Assembly (NCBI RefSeq): GCF_002251735.1
Contig: NZ_NOXS01000034.1
Coordinates: 376 to 64,375, forward strand
Reading direction: 5' to 3'
Source of the DNA: Elstera cyanobacteriorum
Lineage (GTDB): Bacteria > Pseudomonadota > Alphaproteobacteria > Elsterales > Elsteraceae
DNA length: 64,000 bases
This document shows, piece by piece, positions 1-8,966 of the stretch (positions within the stretch are counted from its first letter, which is position 1; every line of letters starts with the position of its first letter). The position numbers and the translations under genes are program-made. A model generated the notes under the pieces. It made no database searches, was not told the DNA's origin, and saw only the letters and a list, made by a program, of their open reading frames with translations.

Positions 1-32
1 AAAAAAAACCCGCAAATCACACGATCTGCGGG
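1..32 (-). terminator. Intrinsic terminator of the GDSL esterase gene
   Basis: Read on the minus strand, arms CCCGCA...TGCGGG (positions 9-14 and 27-32, extended inward by ATC/GAT with one mismatch and a 4-base loop) are followed directly by eight T residues (positions 1-8 on the plus strand are A). This is a textbook Rho-independent terminator about 20 bases past the stop codon of the gene at 52-690. Confidence 0.85.
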
Positions 33-51
33 GATTCTTGGTTTTAAGACC

Positions 52-690
52 TTACAGCCCAAGCAGCGCGCGAACCCTTGGCGCGAGGGCTTGCCCCAGG
101 GCGCGGGTATTGGCCGCATCGAGGTGAGTGCCATCGAGCGGCGTCGTTTCGGCGACCGTGCCCGCGTCGAAAAAGCTGCACCCAAGTTCGTCGGCCAAAT
201 CCCGATAGACGCTCGCCAGCAGGCGCGACTCCGCGACGCTGCCCCGGTACATCGCCGCAAACACCGGATTGTCGGTTTCGCACAGCGGCGGCGGGGCAAC
301 GAGCAGAATCTGCGGCGGGGTCGCATCCCGCCCCCAATCGTGAAAGCGGATGAGGCCGACGAGCCGTTTCATCCCCTGGCGCGCACCGATGGCCGAGCCA
401 TGGATCATCGGCTTCATGTCGTTGGTGCCCAGCATGATAATCACGAGGTCGAGCGGACCGTGGCTGTGCAGCAGGGTCGGCAGGAGGCGCGCGCCGTTGC
501 GGTCGCAGTCGGCGAGATAATCGTCATAGGCGGTCGTCCGTCCGCCGAGCCCTTCGGCAACCACCTCGACCTCCGGCCCGAGGGCGGAGCGCAGGGCGGT
601 CGGCCAGCGGTCCGCATACGCATGACGCCCGCCAGTCGCGGCGTCGGTGCCCCAGGTCAGCGAGTCGCCAAAGCAGAGAATAGTCTTCAT
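52..690 (-). CDS. SGNH/GDSL-family hydrolase (arylesterase-like)
   Basis: A 212-residue serine hydrolase of the SGNH fold. Block I is FGDSLTWG at residues 7-14 with nucleophile Ser10. The block II glycine lies near residue 50 (GLGGRTTAYDD), block III is GTND at 88-91, and block V is DGTH with Asp186 and His189, so the full catalytic set is present. No signal peptide is visible, which suggests a cytoplasmic esterase, as in the short arylesterase/TesA-like branch. The start has only a weak ribosome binding site, but the GDSL block sits where the family expects it. The gene lies 9 bases after the stop of the secreted-protein gene at 700-1158, so the two are probably co-transcribed, and a strong terminator follows. 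The natural ester substrate cannot be deduced. Confidence 0.9.
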   Translation of the reverse strand: MKTILCFGDSLTWGTDAATGGRHAYADRWPTALRSALGPEVEVVAEGLGGRTTAYDDYLADCDRNGARLLPTLLHSHGPLDLVIIMLGTNDMKPMIHGSAIGARQGMKRLVGLIRFHDWGRDATPPQILLVAPPPLCETDNPVFAAMYRGSVAESRLLASVYRDLADELGCSFFDAGTVAETTPLDGTHLDAANTRALGQALAPRVRALLGL

Positions 691-699
691 GGCCGAGAC

Positions 700-1158
700 T
701 TAATCTTTCGGGGCCGTCCAGGGTTTGGCCTGCGGAGCGGGCGGCGGAGCGACAAAGCCGACCGGCAGGGCTTTCGGACGCTCGCCGAAACTCTCGATAC
801 AGGTCTTCTTAACGCCCGAATCTTCAATGGTGCCGCATTCCACCTTCTCGCGGATTTCGCGGAACCAGGGGCTATTGTTGATCAGCGCCGTATAGCGCTT
901 CTCGGCCGCCGGGTTGCTGGGCGGACCATCGGGCTTGGCATCGCTGTCGGGAACCACGAGGGCCGCCGGAACCGGCTTAACAGCGGCGGGCGGCGCGGCG
1001 GGCTTCATCGGGACGATCACTGCGGCGGGCTGCACGCGCACGGCGGGGCGCGGCTGCGCTAACAACGGTTCGTTCCCGCCAACCCACGTGAAGCCGAAGG
1101 CGAAGCCGGTCGAGAGGCCTAGCACTAAGCCGCCGGTGATAATTCCGAGTGCGCGCAT
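700..1158 (-). CDS. Proline/alanine-rich secreted or membrane-anchored protein of unknown function
   Basis: A 152-residue protein that I do not recognise. The N-terminus (residues 1-25) is a hydrophobic, glycine-rich segment that could be a signal peptide or a single membrane anchor. Residues 35-70 are rich in Pro, Ala and Val, typical of an extended envelope linker. A more ordered section around 85-125 contains two cysteines (CGTIEDSGVKKTC) that could form a disulfide in the periplasm, and the C-terminus is again Pro/Ala-rich. The start is supported by GGGAGAC upstream of the ATG. It probably shares a transcript with the GDSL hydrolase downstream. The pattern suggests a periplasmic protein tethered to the inner membrane; function unknown. 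Confidence 0.65.
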   Translation of the reverse strand: MRALGIITGGLVLGLSTGFAFGFTWVGGNEPLLAQPRPAVRVQPAAVIVPMKPAAPPAAVKPVPAALVVPDSDAKPDGPPSNPAAEKRYTALINNSPWFREIREKVECGTIEDSGVKKTCIESFGERPKALPVGFVAPPPAPQAKPWTAPKD

Positions 1159-1234
1159 CTGCCGTCTCCCTGGCCAAACGTTCGGCGCAGTGTATCGGCG
1201 TCCTGCTTCAGGAACCAGCCTTGTATGACGCGCG

Positions 1235-1555
1235 TCAATGATGAACCGGGATCCCGCGCAGCGGGAGGCGTCGGTCGGTTGGGATCGTGCCGGTCAGTTG
1301 CAGGCTAAGGTAACGTGTGCAGCAGACCCGTAGGAAGGAGGTGAAGTTCCCCACCTCCGGGCGGCTTTCGCAGAGTTCATCGTAGAGTTTGGTGATGAGC
1401 TGGGCGAGGGAGAGCCGGTCGCGCGTGGCGATTTCTTCCAGCACGCCCCAGAACATCCGCTCTAACCGTAAGCTGGTGGAGACGCCGCCGAGGCGTAGGG
1501 AGCGGCTTTCGGCCTCCCACAGGGCTGGGTCGGCGGACATAAAGATTTCGCACAT
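1235..1555 (-). CDS. Ribbon-helix-helix domain protein (RHH_4 type)
   Basis: A 106-residue protein. Its central part (GGVSTSLRLERMFWGVLEEIA through LRVCCTRYLSLQL) resembles the RHH_4 family common in Rhodospirillales: a short strand with SLRLE followed by two amphipathic helices. These small proteins are thought to bind DNA as dimers and are often annotated as aryl-sulfate sulfotransferase-like by error. I chose the internal ATG at 1555 because it is preceded by GGGAGGG at good spacing; a longer reading to 1603 adds 16 residues without a ribosome binding site. It lies alone between two other minus-strand genes. The regulatory target is unknown. Another protein of the same type is encoded at 35266-35712. 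Confidence 0.7.
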   Translation of the reverse strand: MCEIFMSADPALWEAESRSLRLGGVSTSLRLERMFWGVLEEIATRDRLSLAQLITKLYDELCESRPEVGNFTSFLRVCCTRYLSLQLTGTIPTDRRLPLRGIPVHH

Positions 1556-1609
1556 GGTTCCCTCCCCGACCTTGGCCCCGATTGCGCATCGAGGCCAGGC
1601 CAAAGAAGT

Positions 1610-2200
<591 letters not shown>

Positions 2201-2338
2201 CCCTTATTGTGTTTGATCCCGGTTATTCCGGCGCAAGAAGCCTAATCCGCTTCGTCGGGCGGTGGGTGGTATAGGCTTAACACAGGGGTAGCGCGGCGCG
2301 CAGCGGCGGGGCAGGGTGGCATCAGCAAGGAGACGAGA

Positions 2339-3262
2339 ATGCGCTTACATCACCAGACCCCGTTTGTGATCTCGACGGCGCTATCCGTCCATGCCGGGCG
2401 AACCGTGGGGCTGAAGATGGAGGCGTTGCAGCCTTCTGGCTCGTTCAAGCTGCGTGGGGTGGGGCACGCCTGCGAAACCTATCGGGCGCGCGGGGCGCAG
2501 CGCTTCATCTCTTCCTCCGGCGGGAATGCTGGGCTGGCGGTCGCCTATGCGGCGCGGGCCTTGGGCGTGCCTGCCGTCATCGTCGTGCCGGAAACCACCT
2601 CTGACCGGGCGCAACAGTTGCTGCGCGCCGAGGGGGCGGCGGTGATCGTCCACGGCGCCTCCTGGCAAGAAGCGAACGCGGAGGCGCAGGCACTGATCGG
2701 CGCGGCGGACGCTTTTATTCATCCCTTCGACGACCCGCTGCTGTGGGAGGGGCACGCCAGTATGATCGACGAGGTAGCCGCCGAAGGATTTCGCCCCGAT
2801 GCGGTGATCGTCTCGGTCGGTGGCGGCGGGTTGATGGTGGGGGTGATCCGGGGCCTCCAGCGCAACGGCTGGGGCGATGTGCCGGTGCTGGCGGTGGAAA
2901 CGGCGGGGGCAGCGTCCTTGGCGGCGGCCTATGCGGCAGAAGAGCGGGTGACCCTGCCCGCCATCACGTCCCTCGCGACCTCGCTGGGGGCAAAGCAGGT
3001 GTGCGCCGAAGCCTTCGATCTGCGCCATCGTCACGCCATAACCCCGGTTCAGGTCACCGATGCCCAGGCAGTTACGGCCTGCGCTCGCTTCCTTGACGAT
3101 CACCGGATTTTGGTGGAACCGGCCTGCGGGGCCGGTTTGGCGGTGGTCTACGACATGCCGGAGCGTTTGGCCGATTTCGCCCGCGTCCTTATTATCGTCT
3201 GCGGCGGGGCGACGATGACGGCGGCGCAACTCGCAGCGTGGCAGCAGGGCGTGCCAAGCTGA
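2339..3262 (+). CDS. PLP-dependent serine/threonine deaminase-like enzyme
   Basis: A 307-residue fold-type II pyridoxal-phosphate enzyme. SGSFKLRG at residues 33-40 carries the Schiff-base lysine (Lys37), SSSGGNAGLA at 58-67 is the substrate and phosphate loop, and VSVGGGGLMVGV is the glycine-rich cofactor loop. The organisation matches the threonine/serine dehydratase family without a C-terminal ACT domain, so it is probably an allosterically unregulated catabolic serine/threonine ammonia-lyase; related racemases share the same motifs. The ribosome binding site (AAGGAGACGAG) immediately before the ATG fixes the start. A separate iron-sulfur L-serine dehydratase is encoded at 57889-59268, so the cell may deaminate serine by two unrelated routes. 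Confidence 0.85.
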   Translation: MRLHHQTPFVISTALSVHAGRTVGLKMEALQPSGSFKLRGVGHACETYRARGAQRFISSSGGNAGLAVAYAARALGVPAVIVVPETTSDRAQQLLRAEGAAVIVHGASWQEANAEAQALIGAADAFIHPFDDPLLWEGHASMIDEVAAEGFRPDAVIVSVGGGGLMVGVIRGLQRNGWGDVPVLAVETAGAASLAAAYAAEERVTLPAITSLATSLGAKQVCAEAFDLRHRHAITPVQVTDAQAVTACARFLDDHRILVEPACGAGLAVVYDMPERLADFARVLIIVCGGATMTAAQLAAWQQGVPS

Positions 3263-3355
3263 CGGTGGGGTTACCGAAAATTCAGTGGCGCCCCCGGCGC
3301 GCTTGCGGCACTACTCGTGCTCTCGATACCGTTTCTGAGCGTGGGGTTTCCGGCG

Positions 3356-4303
3356 ATGTTTTCTGCCAAGCGTATTCTGGTCAGCGGTGGGGCGGGCTTC
3401 CTCGGGTCGCACCTCTGCGAGCGCCTGCTGAATGAAGGCCACGACATTCTGTGCGTGGATAATTACTTCACGGGGACCAAGGCGAATATCGCCCATCTGC
3501 TCGATCATCCGCGCTTCGAAGTGATGCGCCACGATGTGACCTTCCCGCTGTATGTGGAAGTGGACGAGATTTATAATCTCGCCTGCCCGGCCTCGCCGAT
3601 CCATTATCAGTTCGACCCGGTGCAGACGACGAAAACGTCGGTCCACGGCGCGATCAATCAACTCGGTCTCGCCAAGCGCGTGCGGGCGAAGATTTTCTTG
3701 GCCTCCACCTCGGAAGTTTACGGCGATCCGACCGAACATCCGCAGACCGAAAGCTATCGCGGCAACGTCAACCCCATCGGCCCGCGCGCCTGCTACGACG
3801 AAGGCAAACGCGCTGCCGAAACCCTGTATTTCGACTATTGGCGCCAGCATAAGCTGCGCATCAAAGTCGCGCGTATTTTCAACACCTACGGCCCGCGCAT
3901 GCATCCCAACGATGGGCGTGTGGTGTCGAACTTCATCATTCAGGCCCTGCAAAACGAGCCGATCACCCTCTACGGCGACGGCAGCCAAACCCGGTCCTTC
4001 TGCTATCAGTCCGATCTGATCGAAGGTTGGGTGCGCCTGATGAATACCGGCGACGAGGTGACCGGCCCGGTCAATATCGGCAATCCCCACGAAATGACCG
4101 TGCGCGAGTTGGCCGAAACCATCGTGCGCTTGACGGGGTCTAAGTCCGATCTCATCTACAAGCCACTACCGCAGGACGACCCGACCCGCCGCCGCCCGGA
4201 TATCACCCTGGCGAAGAAGCTGTTGGATTGGGAACCGAAGGTGGCGCTGGAAGACGGGCTGAAGGAAACCATCGCCTACTTCCGCAAGAAGCTGAACGGT
4301 TAG
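3356..4303 (+). CDS. UDP-glucuronate decarboxylase-like NAD-dependent sugar epimerase/dehydratase
   Basis: A 315-residue short-chain dehydrogenase of the extended type. GGAGFLGS (residues 11-18) is the NAD-binding glycine motif, ASTSEVYG (116-123) carries the active-site Thr/Ser, and ACYDEGKR gives the Tyr147/Lys151 catalytic pair. NLACPASP, the CYDEGKR variant and [10 protein letters not shown] are distinctive for UDP-xylose synthase, which decarboxylates UDP-glucuronate to UDP-xylose for exopolysaccharide or lipopolysaccharide. The ATG at 3356 is preferred over a GTG at 3317, which would add 13 residues before the beta strand that starts the Rossmann fold. No other sugar-nucleotide gene is next to it, so its polymer cannot be named from context. 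Confidence 0.85.
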   Translation: MFSAKRILVSGGAGFLGSHLCERLLNEGHDILCVDNYFTGTKANIAHLLDHPRFEVMRHDVTFPLYVEVDEIYNLACPASPIHYQFDPVQTTKTSVHGAINQLGLAKRVRAKIFLASTSEVYGDPTEHPQTESYRGNVNPIGPRACYDEGKRAAETLYFDYWRQHKLRIKVARIFNTYGPRMHPNDGRVVSNFIIQALQNEPITLYGDGSQTRSFCYQSDLIEGWVRLMNTGDEVTGPVNIGNPHEMTVRELAETIVRLTGSKSDLIYKPLPQDDPTRRRPDITLAKKLLDWEPKVALEDGLKETIAYFRKKLNG

Positions 4304-4320
4304 TCTCGGCCTAGTCCTCA

Positions 4321-4355
4321 GGCGGGCGGCGGGGCGCAAGAACCTGCCGCCCGCC
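4321..4355. terminator. GC-rich hairpin between the UXS-like gene and the yqhA-like gene
   Basis: Perfect 10-bp arms GGCGGGCGGC (4321-4330) and GCCGCCCGCC (4346-4355) enclose a 15-base loop, 17 bases past the stop codon at 4303. There is no U-run, so it may act as an mRNA 3' stabiliser or Rho-assisted stop and not as a strict intrinsic terminator. Confidence 0.45.
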
Positions 4356-4401
4356 GCCGTCGCGCCGATCCATCCCTCTCGTGAAAGCCCCACCCTGTCC
4401 G

Positions 4402-4914
4402 ATGAAAAAAGCCGTCGAACATCGCCTGGAGCAGTTGATTTTCAGCAGCCGCTGGCTGATGGCGCCCTTCTATCTGGGCCTTATCGTCTCGCTGGCGCTC
4501 TTGCTGGTGAAATTCGTTCAGGAACTGATCCATATCCTGCCGAATATCCTGGCGCTCAAGGATACCGAGGTTATTCTCGCGGTCCTAACGCTGGTCGATC
4601 TGTCGCTTGCGGGTAATCTGCTGCTGATGGTGATCTTTGCCGGGTACGAAAACTTCGTTTCCAAGATCGATACCGGCGATTCGGAAGATCGACCGGAATG
4701 GATGGGCAAAGTCGATTTCAGCGGCCTCAAGCTAAAGCTGGTGGCCTCCATCGTCGCCATCTCCGGCATTCACCTGCTGAAAACCTTCATGAATGTGCAT
4801 CAGGTGAATAAGGAAGACCTTGGTTGGCAGGTCGGCATTCATATGGCCTTCGTTGTTTCCGGCGTGCTGCTGGCCTATATGGATAAGCTGGCGCATGCGG
4901 CGAAGGATCACTGA
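4402..4914 (+). CDS. YqhA/UPF0114 family inner-membrane protein (TIGR00645)
   Basis: A 170-residue integral membrane protein with about four hydrophobic segments (residues 17-40, 52-78, 107-127 and 140-160). The N-terminal ExxLExxxFxSRWLMAPFYLGL pattern and LVDLSLAGNLLLMV in the second helix are hallmarks of the YqhA family. The biochemical function is not established; distant similarity to small ligand-gated channels has been proposed in the literature. The ATG at 4402 is chosen because family members begin with a short charged segment right before EHRLEQ. The 3' end overlaps the convergent gene at 4908-5918 by 7 bases, so the two stop codons interlock. Confidence 0.85.
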   Translation: MKKAVEHRLEQLIFSSRWLMAPFYLGLIVSLALLLVKFVQELIHILPNILALKDTEVILAVLTLVDLSLAGNLLLMVIFAGYENFVSKIDTGDSEDRPEWMGKVDFSGLKLKLVASIVAISGIHLLKTFMNVHQVNKEDLGWQVGIHMAFVVSGVLLAYMDKLAHAAKDH

Positions 4915-5918
4915 TCCTTTTTGACGAGGGCGGCATAGGCGGCCATCGCCCCCGGGTGATAGGCCAGAACGCTGGACCGCCGCGCCCCCGCGAGGCTGAT
5001 TTGACCGACAGCGCCGGCAGCGCCGATGGTTTTCAGCGTCGTCGGCGCCCAGAGCGAGCGGACGAAGGCTTCGGTGAAGTCATCGGGCAGGTCGGCGCGC
5101 ACGACGAGAACCAGCGGCTGGCCCACCGTCTCCACCCCGGCAACGCCGGGATAAAGCGCGCCGGGCAGCACTTCCGCCGTCAAAACCCGCTGCGAGGCGA
5201 GCGGCGTTACCGGCAGCAGTTTGAGCGGCAGGCTGCGCGCCCGCTGGCTGACCAACGCATTGCCCGGCCAGAGGGTGGCGAAGGCGGCGCGCACTTCCCC
5301 CTCCGCCAAGGCATCCAGGGCGAACTCAAGCGGCATGAGTAAAGCGCGCTGCCCGGGTTTCAACAGATGGGCGGGGCCGATGACCTGCCGGGCCAGCCCG
5401 GTTCCGGCCTCAGGCCCTTGCGCCAGGGCGAGCGGTTGGCCGATCAGATCGCCGAGGCTGCTGGCCGGATCGTCTTGCCGCAGAAAAACATGCAGGGTTT
5501 CGGCGGACAGGGTGGCAAGCGCCCGCAGCGACTCCTGCGCCCCGGCGTCACCCGCCGAGAGCCAGGAGGCAAGATCGCGGGCAAAGACCAACGCCCCTTC
5601 TGCCTGCCCGCCGCGCAAGAGATCGAGCGCCCGGGCCGGGCCGTGGGCGGCCCCCTGCGCCACGACGATAAGCCCCGGCACGCCGCAACTGCCGCCCTTA
5701 TCGCAGCCCCGCCCGCCCAAGGGGTTCGAGAGGCTGGTGGCCAGCCCGGTCGCTAGCGCAAAGGCGGCACTTCCCAGCGGCCCGGCGGCGAGGCGGAAGA
5801 ACCGCTGTTCCGGCACGTCTTGCCCCCAGGCGGCCCGCCCTGATGCAAGCAGGCACGCCGTCCCGCCGATCAGCAGACCGCGGCGCGTTGGGGAAAAGCG
5901 GAAGACAAAGCCGGACAT
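4908..5918 (-). CDS. TAXI family TRAP transporter solute-binding protein-like
   Basis: A 336-residue exported binding protein. The N-terminus has a twin-arginine-like signal (PTRRGLLIG, then a hydrophobic stretch ending AAWG near residue 32). The mature part follows the TAXI pattern: RLAAGPLGSAAFALATGLATSL near the start, the central LGDLIGQPLALAQGPEAGTG, and a C-terminal AYHPGAMAAYA that matches the conserved YHPGA end of the family. Such proteins deliver carboxylates or amino acids to fused TRAP permeases, but no permease lies nearby. It is therefore an orphan that either serves a distant transporter or works as a sensor. A Cys pair (GCDKGGSC) in the mature domain is unusual. The ATG at 5918 is preferred because it places the signal peptide at the N-terminus. 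Confidence 0.78.
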   Translation of the reverse strand: MSGFVFRFSPTRRGLLIGGTACLLASGRAAWGQDVPEQRFFRLAAGPLGSAAFALATGLATSLSNPLGGRGCDKGGSCGVPGLIVVAQGAAHGPARALDLLRGGQAEGALVFARDLASWLSAGDAGAQESLRALATLSAETLHVFLRQDDPASSLGDLIGQPLALAQGPEAGTGLARQVIGPAHLLKPGQRALLMPLEFALDALAEGEVRAAFATLWPGNALVSQRARSLPLKLLPVTPLASQRVLTAEVLPGALYPGVAGVETVGQPLVLVVRADLPDDFTEAFVRSLWAPTTLKTIGAAGAVGQISLAGARRSSVLAYHPGAMAAYAALVKKDQ

Positions 5919-6065
5919 GGCGGAAAGGGCCGTGAATAAACGAGAAAGACCTGTAAAACGCCAAGCAGCGTGCCTAAAAACTATGGCAGCATCGCGCCGA
6001 ATATGCACGCTATGGCGTCGTTGGTCGCATCTTTGTCTTACATCATGACGTTTAGGGGAAGGTTA

Positions 6066-6791
6066 ATGGTCGATCTAGGGCTGCCGCCAATCATTGGGCA
6101 TCGGGGCGCGCGCGGGCTTGCGCCGGAAAATACGCTCAGCGGGCTAAAGGCCGCTTTCGGGCAAGGGGTGCGCTATGTCGAGATCGACGCCAAGCTGACC
6201 CAGGACGGCGTGGTCATTCTAATGCATGACGAAACCCTGGACCGCACCACGAATGGCAGCGGCGCGGTTGCCGAAACCCCCTATGCGTTGATCCATACGC
6301 TGAATGCCGCAAAAGCCTTCCCCGATCTGGCCCCAGAACCGCCGCCGACTTTGGTGGAAGTGCTGGAGTTGGTGCAGTCGGTCGGGGGTGGCATCAATAT
6401 CGAAATCAAACCCTGCCCAGGCCGGGAGCGGGAAACCGCCGCCGCCGTGATCGACGTGGTGCGCGCCACTTGGCGCCAACCGATCTTGCCGCTGCTCTCC
6501 TCCTTCCAGCGCGCGTCGTTGGAAGCCTGCCGCGATCTCGCCCCCGATCTGCCGCGCGGCTACCTGTCGGAAATCGAGGGCGAAGATTGGGTTGCCGAAG
6601 CCAAAAGCCTCGGGTGCACGACCTTGAACCTCGGGTGGAAGATGCTCACCCCTGCGCAGGTTCCGGGGCTGATCGCGTCCGGCCTGCCGCTGCTATTGTG
6701 GACGGTGAACGAGCCGGAGGTTGCCCGCGCTTTCCTGGCCGCTGGGGCGACCGCCATTATCACCGACCGGCCTGACATTGTTTGCGCCTGA
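6066..6791 (+). CDS. ugpQ: Glycerophosphodiester phosphodiesterase
   Basis: A 241-residue GDPD domain protein. HRGARG followed by ENT near the N-terminus, EIDAKLTQDGVVILMHDETLDRTTNGSG in the next strands and INIEIKP contain the metal-binding Glu/Asp and the general acid-base His residues of the family. It hydrolyses deacylated phospholipids to glycerol 3-phosphate and an alcohol. It has no signal peptide, so it should be cytoplasmic, like UgpQ. The ATG at 6066 is supported by GGGGAAGG 7 bases upstream, whereas an in-frame upstream start would add 32 unlike residues. No ugp transporter lies nearby. A terminator candidate follows at 6813-6845. Confidence 0.88.
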   Translation: MVDLGLPPIIGHRGARGLAPENTLSGLKAAFGQGVRYVEIDAKLTQDGVVILMHDETLDRTTNGSGAVAETPYALIHTLNAAKAFPDLAPEPPPTLVEVLELVQSVGGGINIEIKPCPGRERETAAAVIDVVRATWRQPILPLLSSFQRASLEACRDLAPDLPRGYLSEIEGEDWVAEAKSLGCTTLNLGWKMLTPAQVPGLIASGLPLLLWTVNEPEVARAFLAAGATAIITDRPDIVCA

Positions 6792-6812
6792 CACGGCTTT
6801 TCAAATCCGACT

Positions 6813-6845
6813 AGGGGCGGCATGGTAGGCCCCTGCCTATTTTTT
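6813..6845 (+). terminator. Candidate intrinsic terminator after ugpQ
   Basis: Arms AGGGGC (6813-6818) and GCCCCT (6829-6834) enclose a 10-base loop and are followed by GCCTA and a run of six T (6840-6845). It lies 22 bases after the ugpQ stop and 13 bases before the aminopeptidase start, so it separates the two transcripts or attenuates read-through. Confidence 0.6.
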
Positions 6846-6858
6846 GTGAGTATTCGGA

Positions 6859-8247
6859 ATGAGCTTCGCTCTCGTCGATAAAGCCGAAAATCCCCGGCTT
6901 CTCTACCTCGCCACCCGAGACACGTTGGAAGGCTTGCTGGAAACCCTCGGTGCCGACGTTCGCGCCTGGGCCGACAGCCAAGGCTTTACCGCCGATCCGG
7001 GCAGCCAGCTTGGGTTACCGGACAACGGCGGGGTGATCGTCGGGATGGGCGACGACAGCAGCCCGCTGGGCGGGGCGGATGCGGAGTTCTGGGCGCTAGG
7101 CGCTTTGCCGGACAGCCTACCCCTCGGCAGCTATGTGCTGGCGCATCAGCCCGCCGAACCCACGGCGTCGCGCCTTGCGCTCGGTTGGGCGCTCGGGGCC
7201 TATGCTTTCACCCGCTATAAGAAGCGCAAACGCGCGCCTGCATCGCTGGTCTGGCCGGAACAGGCCAACCGCGAGCGGGTAACGGCAATGGCGGAAGCGG
7301 TCTATCTGGGCCGCGACCTGATCAATACCCCGGCGGGTGATCTGGGGCCGAAGGAACTGGCGGCAACCGCGCGCGACGTGGCCGAACAGCATCGCGCGAG
7401 TTGTTCCGTCATCACCGGCGATGATTTGCTGATCGAAAACTACCCGGCGGTCCACGCGGTCGGGCGGGCGGCGACCAATGGCCCGCGCCTGATCGATCTG
7501 CGCTGGGGTGATGAGAATCACCCGAAGATTACCTTGGTTGGTAAGGGCGTTTGCTTCGATTCGGGTGGGCTGGATATTAAGCCTGCGGGCGGCATGCAGC
7601 TTATGAAGAAGGATATGGGCGGCGCCGCCAGCGTACTCGCCCTTGCCCATGCGCTGATGCGGGCGAAACTGCCGATCCGCCTGCGCGTGCTGATCCCGGC
7701 GGTGGAAAATGCCATCTCCGGCAATGCCTTCCATCCGCTCGACGTGCTGGCGACGCGCAAAGGCCTGACGGTGGAGGTTGGCAATACCGATGCCGAAGGT
7801 CGCTTGATTCTCTGTGATGCCCTGGCCGAAGCCGACCGCGAAAAACCCGCGCTGCTGATCGATTGCGCTACCCTGACCGGTGCGGCCCGCGTCGCCCTGG
7901 GGCCGGACCTGCCGGTGATCTTCACCCGGCATGACGCGCTGGCCGACGATTTGCAGAATAAGGCCGCCCAGCAGGCCGATCCGGTCTGGCGTCTGCCGCT
8001 ATGGCCGGGCTACCGTCGCTTGCTGGACAGCAAGGTCGCCGACCTTAGCTCGACCGGCGAAAGCAGTTTCAACGGCGCGATTACGGCAGCGCTGTTCTTG
8101 GCCGAATTCGTCGATCCCAGCACCAAGTGGGTGCATATCGATATGATCGCCTGGAACACCCGCAGCCGCCCAGGCCGCCCGGAAGGCGGGGAAGTGCAGA
8201 CGATCCGGGCGCTGTTTGCCCTGATCGAAGATTATGTGACGGCCTAA
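6859..8247 (+). CDS. Leucyl aminopeptidase family protein (M17)
   Basis: A 462-residue M17 metallo-aminopeptidase. The C-terminal catalytic half has GKGVCFDSGGLDIKP (the Lys and Asp ligands, about residues 226-240), MKKDMGGAA (a further Asp ligand), NTDAEGRLILCDAL starting at residue 309 (the signature with Asp, Glu and catalytic Arg) and ATLTGAARVALG. The N-terminal 150 residues are the poorly conserved macrodomain-like regulatory part. Family enzymes remove N-terminal residues from peptides in the cytoplasm and form hexamers. The length is slightly shorter than E. coli PepA and closer to the PepB-like branch common in alphaproteobacteria. The quinone-reductase gene follows after 5 bases, so they are probably co-transcribed. 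Confidence 0.92.
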   Translation: MSFALVDKAENPRLLYLATRDTLEGLLETLGADVRAWADSQGFTADPGSQLGLPDNGGVIVGMGDDSSPLGGADAEFWALGALPDSLPLGSYVLAHQPAEPTASRLALGWALGAYAFTRYKKRKRAPASLVWPEQANRERVTAMAEAVYLGRDLINTPAGDLGPKELAATARDVAEQHRASCSVITGDDLLIENYPAVHAVGRAATNGPRLIDLRWGDENHPKITLVGKGVCFDSGGLDIKPAGGMQLMKKDMGGAASVLALAHALMRAKLPIRLRVLIPAVENAISGNAFHPLDVLATRKGLTVEVGNTDAEGRLILCDALAEADREKPALLIDCATLTGAARVALGPDLPVIFTRHDALADDLQNKAAQQADPVWRLPLWPGYRRLLDSKVADLSSTGESSFNGAITAALFLAEFVDPSTKWVHIDMIAWNTRSRPGRPEGGEVQTIRALFALIEDYVTA

Positions 8248-8252
8248 CGCCG

Positions 8253-8870
8253 ATGCCGCACCTGCTGCTCGTCGCCGCCCATCCCGACCCGGACAGTTTC
8301 ACCCTGGCCCTGGCCCGGCGGATGGCGGCGGCGGCGACCGCAGCGGGCGCGACGGTCACCTTCCACGATCTCTACCGCACCGCGTTCGACCCGCGTCTGA
8401 CGGTGGCCGAAGCGCGCGGCCAGCCCAGCGACGATCCGTTGGTGAAGGCCCATATTCACGATTTGGTAACGGCGGACGCGCTGATCGTTCTTCACCCCAA
8501 TTGGTGGGGCGGGCCGCCCGCGCTGCTAAAAGGCTGGATCGACCGGGTTTTCGCCCCGGGGGCAGCCTATGATTTCGAAAAGAAGATCGACGAGGGCGGT
8601 CTACCGATCCCGCTGCTGCGCACCCGCGCGGCCCTGATCGTCAATACCAGCAATACCGCCGAGGCGCGCGAGGCAACCGTTTTCGGCGACCCGCTAGAGC
8701 GGATGTGGCGCGACTGCCTGCTTGGCTTCTGCGGGGTGCAGGGTATCGACCGCTGGGTGCTGCGCATCATCGCCACCAGCACGCCGGAACAACGGGCCGC
8801 GTGGCTATCCGATGCCGAATGCCGGGTGATGGCCTTGCTTCAAGCGCTTACCAGCCCGCGCCCTGCGTAA
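8253..8870 (+). CDS. NAD(P)H dehydrogenase (quinone)-like flavodoxin-fold protein
   Basis: A 205-residue flavodoxin-like protein of the MdaB/KefF/NQO1 family. The first strand AAHPDPDSFTLALA is the FMN/FAD phosphate loop. LIVLHPNWWGGPPALLKGWIDRVF is the diagnostic central segment in which the Trp and Gly residues contact the isoalloxazine ring. These enzymes reduce quinones by two electrons and protect against electrophiles. The start ATG at 8253 is 5 bases after the aminopeptidase stop codon, which argues for translational coupling. A MarR regulator follows on the same strand after about 95 bases, and MarR proteins frequently control such reductases, but no direct link is visible. Confidence 0.85.
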   Translation: MPHLLLVAAHPDPDSFTLALARRMAAAATAAGATVTFHDLYRTAFDPRLTVAEARGQPSDDPLVKAHIHDLVTADALIVLHPNWWGGPPALLKGWIDRVFAPGAAYDFEKKIDEGGLPIPLLRTRAALIVNTSNTAEAREATVFGDPLERMWRDCLLGFCGVQGIDRWVLRIIATSTPEQRAAWLSDAECRVMALLQALTSPRPA

Positions 8871-8966
8871 AACCTTAATCCGCAGGATCACAAATCATCT
8901 TGCTTTAGCCCGTGTCATACCGCAGCTTGATTTGACTTCGAAACGAGTGCGGCGAGTGCGACCAGA

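Noticed and set aside
3311-4090. 259-residue frame on the minus strand inside the UXS-like gene
   Set aside because: Shadow of a strongly conserved plus-strand enzyme.
8862-8886. CCTGCG/CGCAGG hairpin at the end of the quinone reductase gene
   Set aside because: Only six base pairs, an 13-base loop and no U-run; too weak to call a terminator.
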